The notes under the pieces: generated by a model
What the model was told of the DNA's origin: nothing
Databases searched by the model: none
Seen by the model: only the letters and a program-made list of their open reading frames with translations
Assembly (NCBI RefSeq): GCF_017356245.1
Contig: NZ_JAFMZZ010000004.1
Span: 404,741 to 468,740 of the forward strand
DNA: 64,000 nt
Source of the DNA: Bordetella petrii
GTDB taxonomy: Bacteria; Pseudomonadota; Gammaproteobacteria; Burkholderiales; Burkholderiaceae_B
Direction: 5' to 3'
Made by a program: the position numbers and the translations under genes
Shown: positions 60,167 through 64,000 of the stretch, one piece after another
How the letters are laid out: each line of letters opens with the position of its first letter
Numbering within the stretch: position 1 is the stretch's first letter

Positions 60167-61060
60167 TCAGCCTCGCGCGCCGCCCAGGGCCAGCAGGGCC
60201 GCGTGCAGCTGGCCCAATCCGCGGTGCAGGGGCTTGTCGCCGCGCAGCACCACCGCCAGGGTGCGCGACAGGCGCGGGGCCAGCGGCCGTACGCGCAGGC
60301 CGGGGCGGCCGCGGCCCGCGGGCATGGCCATGCGGGGCAGGATGGCGCAGCCCAGGCCTGCCGCCACGATTTCTTTCATGGCCTCGGTGCTGCCCAGTTC
60401 CATGGCGGGCCGGGCCCGCAGGCCGGCGGCCTCGAACCAGTCGTCGACCAGCCCGCGGGTGCGCGCGCCCGGCTCGAACAGCACCAGCGGCCGGTCGGCC
60501 AGCGCCTGCGCCGTGATGCGCGCCGGCAGCCTGCCGCTGGCCGGGAAAATGGCCACGAACTCGTCGTCGAGCACCGGCGTCACCTGGAACATGCGGCCGG
60601 GCGCGGGCAGCGTGACCAGGCCGATGTCCAGGGTGTTGGCCTCGATGCCGCGCAGCACGTCAGTGGTATTGCCGGTGCTGGCCACGATTTCCAGGGCCGG
60701 GAAACGCCGCCGCAGATCGGCCAGCAGGGGCGGCAGCAAATAGGTACAGGCGGTGGCGCCGGTGCCCAGCCGCACCCGCCCGACCACCTGCGCGCTGTGC
60801 GCCTGCATGCTGCGCTCGGCCTGCTCGACCGCGGCGTCGATGGCGCGGATGTGGGCCAGCAGGTCGGCGCCGGCAGCGGTTGCGGCCACTTTGCGGCCCA
60901 CCCGCTCGGCCAGCCGCAGGCCATAGCGGCGTTCCAGCTGGCGCACCTGCAGGCTGACCGCCGGCTGGGTCAGCCCGTGCCTGTCGGCGGCGGCCGAGAA
61001 GCTGCCCAGCTCGATCACATCCAGGAAGATGCGCAGGTGGTCCAGGTTCAGGCCGCGCAT
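60167..61060 (-). CDS. LysR-family regulator divergent from a GNAT/MFS pair
   Basis: 297 residues from ATG 61060 (a TTG four codons earlier is possible). Helix-turn-helix: 'FLDVIELGSFSAAADRHGLT' and 'LERRYGLRLAERVGRKVAAT'. The effector domain includes 'GTGATACTYLLPPLLADLRR'. This pattern resembles the CysB/CbbR-like subgroup. It is divergent from the GNAT gene, and an inverted repeat lies between them. Confidence 0.9.
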   Translation of the reverse strand: MRGLNLDHLRIFLDVIELGSFSAAADRHGLTQPAVSLQVRQLERRYGLRLAERVGRKVAATAAGADLLAHIRAIDAAVEQAERSMQAHSAQVVGRVRLGTGATACTYLLPPLLADLRRRFPALEIVASTGNTTDVLRGIEANTLDIGLVTLPAPGRMFQVTPVLDDEFVAIFPASGRLPARITAQALADRPLVLFEPGARTRGLVDDWFEAAGLRARPAMELGSTEAMKEIVAAGLGCAILPRMAMPAGRGRPGLRVRPLAPRLSRTLAVVLRGDKPLHRGLGQLHAALLALGGARG

Positions 61061-61085
61061 GGGGCAATCCAATCCAAAGAATTAC

Positions 61086-61130
61086 TTATGCTTTGCATAA
61101 TAAACCAAAGCTTTATTAATGCATTGGTTT
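61086..61130. promoter_or_regulatory. Two nested inverted repeats in the lysR-GNAT gap
   Basis: TTATGC-TTT-GCATAA is perfect at 61086-61100. AAACCAA at 61102 faces TTGGTTT at 61124, 15 bases apart. The region is AT-rich, unlike its surroundings, and lies in the 130-base divergent gap. Likely LysR and RNA polymerase sites. Confidence 0.5.
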
Positions 61131-61190
61131 GGCGCACACTGCAAGGCAGCGGCGGGGCCTGCCCGCCTTTCCCACCCGGCTTTCTTTCCT

Positions 61191-61745
61191 ATGCCCGCCT
61201 CTGCATCCACCCCATTGATCGTGCGCGACAGCACCGCCGACGATATCGACGCCATCCAGGCCATCTACGCCCATCACGTGCGGCACGGCACCGCCTCGTT
61301 CGAGCTCGAGCCGCCGTCGGCCGACGAAATACGGGCTCGGCGCGAAGCCGTGCTGGCGCAGCGCCTGCCCTACCTGGCGGCCGAACTCGACGGCGAATTG
61401 GTCGGCTATGCCTACTGCACGCCGTACCGGCCGCGGCCGGCCTACCGCCACACCGTGGAAGACTCGGTATACGTGAAGCCGGGCAAAGCCGGCCACGGCA
61501 TCGGCGGGCGCCTGCTGGCCGCGCTGATCGAGCGCTGCACCGCCGGCGGCTGGCGGCAGATGCTGGCCGTGGTGGGCGACAGCCGCAACGCGGCCTCGCT
61601 GGCCCTGCACGCCAGCCAGGGCTTCCATCCGGCCGGCACCCTGCGTTCGGTGGGCTACAAGTTCGGCCAGTGGCGCGACACGGTGCTGATGCAGCGGGCG
61701 CTGGGCAACGGCGACCACAGCGCCCCCGCCGAACGCCACGGCTGA
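61191..61745 (+). CDS. GNAT acetyltransferase, phosphinothricin N-acetyltransferase-like
   Basis: 184 residues from ATG 61191. 'IQAIYAHHVRHGTASFELEP' and 'YAYCTPYRPRPAYRHTVEDS' and 'VYVKPGKAGHGIGGRLLAAL' (acetyl-CoA loop Q/KxxGxG) match the Pat/YncA family. These enzymes acetylate phosphinothricin, methionine sulfone or related amines. It is followed 9 bases later by an MFS gene, a common arrangement for detoxification. Confidence 0.9.
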   Translation: MPASASTPLIVRDSTADDIDAIQAIYAHHVRHGTASFELEPPSADEIRARREAVLAQRLPYLAAELDGELVGYAYCTPYRPRPAYRHTVEDSVYVKPGKAGHGIGGRLLAALIERCTAGGWRQMLAVVGDSRNAASLALHASQGFHPAGTLRSVGYKFGQWRDTVLMQRALGNGDHSAPAERHG

Positions 61746-61754
61746 GCGGCGCGC

Positions 61755-62927
61755 GTGCCTGCCGTCATCCCCGCGCGCGCGGTCATCTGCCTGGGCCTGA
61801 CCCAGCTGGTGAACTGGGGCGTGTCGTTCTACCTGATCAGCAATTTCGGCCCGGCCATGCAGGCCGAGCTGGGCTGGAGCGTGGCGCAGATCTACGGCGG
61901 CTTTTCGCTGGCCATCGTGATCATGGCCGCCGCCTCGCCCATGGCGGGCCGCGCCATCGACCGCTGGGGCGGCCAGCGCGTCATGCCGGCCGGATCGGTG
62001 CTGGTGGCGCTGGGCTGCGCGCTGCTGGCCGCCGCGCACGCGGCGCTGCCCTACTATGCGGCCTGGGTGGTGCTGGGCGTGGGCATGCGGCTGACGCTGT
62101 ACGACGCCGCCTTCGCCGCGCTGGCCCGCATCGGCGGCCCGCAGGCGCGGCGCGCCATGTCGCAGATCACGCTGTTCGGCGGGCTGGCGTCCACCGTGAT
62201 GTGGCCGGTGGGGCAACTGCTGGCGCAGTGGCTGGGCTGGCGCGGCGCGGTGCTGGCCTATGCGGGGTTCTCGCTGTTGATCCTGCCGTTGTACCTGGCG
62301 CTGCCGCGCGGCCGCTATGCGGCCGGGGCGGAACAGGCCGCCGAGCGCCCCGGCCTGGCCCGCACGCCGGCCGACCAGCGGCTGGCGCAAGGCCTGTATG
62401 CGCTGATCGCCATGCTGGCCAACTTCCTGACCGCCGCCAATGCCACGCACTTGATCGCCATGCTGACCGGGCTGGGGCTGGCGGCGTCGACCGCGGTCGG
62501 CATCTCGGCCCTGTGGGGCATCGGCCAGGTCAGCGCCCGCCTGCTGGAGCTGCTGTTCGGCGGACGATTGCATCCACTGATGCTGAACCTGGCCACCACC
62601 GCCGTGATGCCGCTGTGCTTCGTGGCCGGCGCGTTGGCCGGGCATCCGGTGGCGGCCGCCCTGTATGCCTGCCTGTACGGCGCCTGCAACGGCCTGCTCA
62701 CCATTACCCGCGGCACGCTGCCGCTGGCTCTGTTCGACTACCGGGTGTATGGCGCGCTGGTGGGCCGGCTGCTGGTGCCCGGCTTTCTGCTGACGGCGGC
62801 GGCGCCGGTGGCCTACGGGGAATTGATCGCCTGGCAGGGGCCGCGGGCGGCGATGGTGGCATCGATGCTGCTGGCCGGCGTGATCCTGGCGGCGTCGGCG
62901 TGGCTGTATGTGCGCTTCCGCAGGTAA
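61755..62927 (+). CDS. MFS transporter
   Basis: 390 residues from a GTG 9 bases after the GNAT stop. About twelve membrane helices, with 'AVICLGLTQLVNWGVSFYLI', 'GRAIDRWGGQRVMPAGSVLV' (motif A) and 'VVLGVGMRLTLYDAAFAALA'. It is in the subfamily often annotated as oxalate/formate or unknown exporters. The substrate is not known. Confidence 0.85.
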   Translation: MPAVIPARAVICLGLTQLVNWGVSFYLISNFGPAMQAELGWSVAQIYGGFSLAIVIMAAASPMAGRAIDRWGGQRVMPAGSVLVALGCALLAAAHAALPYYAAWVVLGVGMRLTLYDAAFAALARIGGPQARRAMSQITLFGGLASTVMWPVGQLLAQWLGWRGAVLAYAGFSLLILPLYLALPRGRYAAGAEQAAERPGLARTPADQRLAQGLYALIAMLANFLTAANATHLIAMLTGLGLAASTAVGISALWGIGQVSARLLELLFGGRLHPLMLNLATTAVMPLCFVAGALAGHPVAAALYACLYGACNGLLTITRGTLPLALFDYRVYGALVGRLLVPGFLLTAAAPVAYGELIAWQGPRAAMVASMLLAGVILAASAWLYVRFRR

Positions 62928-62933
62928 AGCGCG

Positions 62934-63647
62934 CTACGCCGCCTGCCGGCGCTTCCAGCGTTCCCAGCCCGCCTTGCGCAACGCGCAGGCGGGACATTGC
63001 CCGCATCCATATCCCCAGTCGTGCCGTGCGCCGCGCTCGCCCAGGTAGCAGGTATGGCTGTGCTCGACCACGATGTCCACCAGCGCCTTGCCGCCCAGCT
63101 GCTGCGCCAGCGCCCAGGTATCGGCCTTGTCTATCCACATCAGCGGCGTCTCGATGGTGACGCGCGACCCCAGCCCCAGGCCTAGCGCCACTTGCTGCGC
63201 CTTGATGGTGTCGTCGCGGCAGTCGGGGTAGCCCGAGAAATCGGTTTCGCACATGCCGCCCACCAGCACATCGAGCTGGCGCCGGTAGCCCAGCGCGGCC
63301 GCCAGGGTCAGGAACAGCAGGTTGCGGCCCGGCACGAAGGTATTGGGCAGGCCGTTGGCCTGCATTTCGATGGCGCGGTCGCTGGTCATGGCGGTGTCGC
63401 CCACCTGGCCCAGCACCCGCAGGTCGAGCAGATGGTCTTCGCCCAGCCGCGCCGCCCAATGCGGAAAGCCGGCGCGCACTTCGCGCAGCACGTTCAGCCG
63501 CGCATCGAGCTCGATGCGGTGGCGCTGGCCGTAGTCGAACGCCACGGTCTCGACATGCGCGTACCGGTCAAGCGCCCACGCCAGGCAGGTGGTTGAATCC
63601 TGGCCGCCGGAAAACAGGACCAGCGCGCGGCGGGAATGATTCTGCAT
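62934..63647 (-). CDS. queC: 7-cyano-7-deazaguanine synthase QueC
   Basis: 237 residues from ATG 63647. The ATP-binding PP-loop is '[18 protein letters not shown]' (SGGQDS 13-18). Zinc-binding cysteines are at the C-terminus: 'HTCYLGE' and '[12 protein letters not shown]'. It converts 7-carboxy-7-deazaguanine to preQ0 in queuosine synthesis. It is alone here, convergent with the MFS gene 6 bases away. A longer start 18 codons upstream has no family similarity. Confidence 0.95.
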   Translation of the reverse strand: MQNHSRRALVLFSGGQDSTTCLAWALDRYAHVETVAFDYGQRHRIELDARLNVLREVRAGFPHWAARLGEDHLLDLRVLGQVGDTAMTSDRAIEMQANGLPNTFVPGRNLLFLTLAAALGYRRQLDVLVGGMCETDFSGYPDCRDDTIKAQQVALGLGLGSRVTIETPLMWIDKADTWALAQQLGGKALVDIVVEHSHTCYLGERGARHDWGYGCGQCPACALRKAGWERWKRRQAA

Positions 63648-63811
63648 AGACAGTCTCGGGCAAGAAAACAGGCAAGGCGCCATGGCGGAACTGTACCGCA
63701 AGGCCGGCCGTAAGAATGCCTGCGTAAAATGGCCGGCGTCACTGTAATTGCTGTTTTCCGTATCGCCCGCCTCCTGTTTCCAACCCCTTCGTCCGACGGA
63801 TTCCTTACCCG

Positions 63812-64000
63812 ATGAAAGCCATCCGCCCGCAGTCCGCCACTGCCGAACCCTTGCGCCACGACATCCGGCTGCTGGGCCGATTACTGGGAGAAGTCATCCA
63901 GGCCTGCGAAGGCGAACGGGTATTCGACACCATCGAGACGCTGCGCCGCACGGCGGTGCGATTCCGGCGCGAAGGCAACGAAGCCGACGGCAAGCTGCTG
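63812..64000 (+). CDS. ppc: Phosphoenolpyruvate carboxylase, N-terminal start only
   Basis: 63 codons from ATG 63812 to the window end. '[18 protein letters not shown]' followed by '[20 protein letters not shown]' matches the conserved N-terminus of Ppc. The full enzyme of about 900 residues would convert PEP and bicarbonate to oxaloacetate. The reading frame continues past the window. Confidence 0.85.
   Translation, partial: MKAIRPQSATAEPLRHDIRLLGRLLGEVIQACEGERVFDTIETLRRTAVRFRREGNEADGKLL

Noticed and set aside
58233..60743. Very long open frame on the plus strand opposite ilvD
   Set aside because: High-GC shadow of ilvD; composition rich in Gly, Ala, Arg and His with no family motif.
60131..63160. 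Open frame of about 1000 codons crossing lysR, GNAT and MFS genes
   Set aside because: It runs antisense or out of frame to three clear genes; GC-driven open frame.
1..64000. tRNA, rRNA, CRISPR array, integrase or transposase genes
   Set aside because: None were recognised by eye; no regularly spaced repeats, and no complete transposase or integrase motif was seen.

Overview
The window is high-GC, densely packed chromosome. It looks like a betaproteobacterium of the Bordetella/Achromobacter group (Alcaligenaceae). The reasons are strong third-position GC, many LysR regulators with divergent targets, a Bug-type (TctC) solute-binding protein, a haem importer of the bhu/hmu type and an intergenic palindromic repeat family. 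The genus is an inference; no rRNA or other marker gene is present.

Layout. 1-2123: end of a haem importer operon (hmuTUV). 2177-5174: histidine kinase, response regulator and HPt protein in overlapping frames. 5185-10984, opposite strand: a putative exopolysaccharide locus with a membrane glycosyltransferase, HEAT-repeat protein, TPR/outer-membrane barrel, second receiver protein and a large exported protein. 11117-18721: D-tartrate dehydratase with LysR, an SbmA/BacA-like ABC exporter, an amino-acid permease, and a YdbC-type aldo/keto reductase with LysR. 18922-23618: a complete branched-chain amino-acid/amide ABC importer.

23.6-29.9 kb is a visibly lower-GC accessory island next to a truncated yagU. 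Its centre is a compact operon: a MazG/PRA-PH-like pyrophosphatase, a P-loop kinase, a second kinase fused to an adenylosuccinate-synthetase domain, and a DarT-like/DUF7002 protein. The synthetase domain has Ser where PurA has its catalytic Asp. As I recall, that substitution marks phage PurZ, which with MazZ makes 2-aminoadenine nucleotides. The operon therefore looks like a chromosomal, kinase-equipped relative of the phage Z pathway ending in a possible ADP-ribosyltransferase. I consider this the most novel item here. A lipoprotein and a TraB/Tiki-like protein follow.

29.9-38.4 kb: FAD monooxygenase with divergent MarR, a GST, an Asp/Glu racemase-like protein, and a catabolic operon (DUF4392, beta-hydroxyacid dehydrogenase, MBL hydrolase, Bug protein) with divergent IclR. 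38.6-49.1 kb: a PhyH-like oxygenase, AI-2E family protein, LysR and a tripartite RND efflux pump, ThpR, and a 5'-nucleotidase-like protein. 49.2-54.0 kb: a GntR-controlled operon with two kinds of 2-oxoglutarate oxygenase, an oxidoreductase and an RraA/aldolase protein, headed by a perfect 37-bp palindrome. 54.1-64.0 kb: LysR, MFS, aldo/keto reductase, an SDR lacking its catalytic residues, ilvD, LysR/GNAT/MFS, queC and the start of ppc.

Four copies of a two-hairpin intergenic repeat lie at 38.4, 47.8, 54.0 and 58.1 kb, three of them between convergent genes. All functions are read from sequence and remembered family motifs; no database search was possible.
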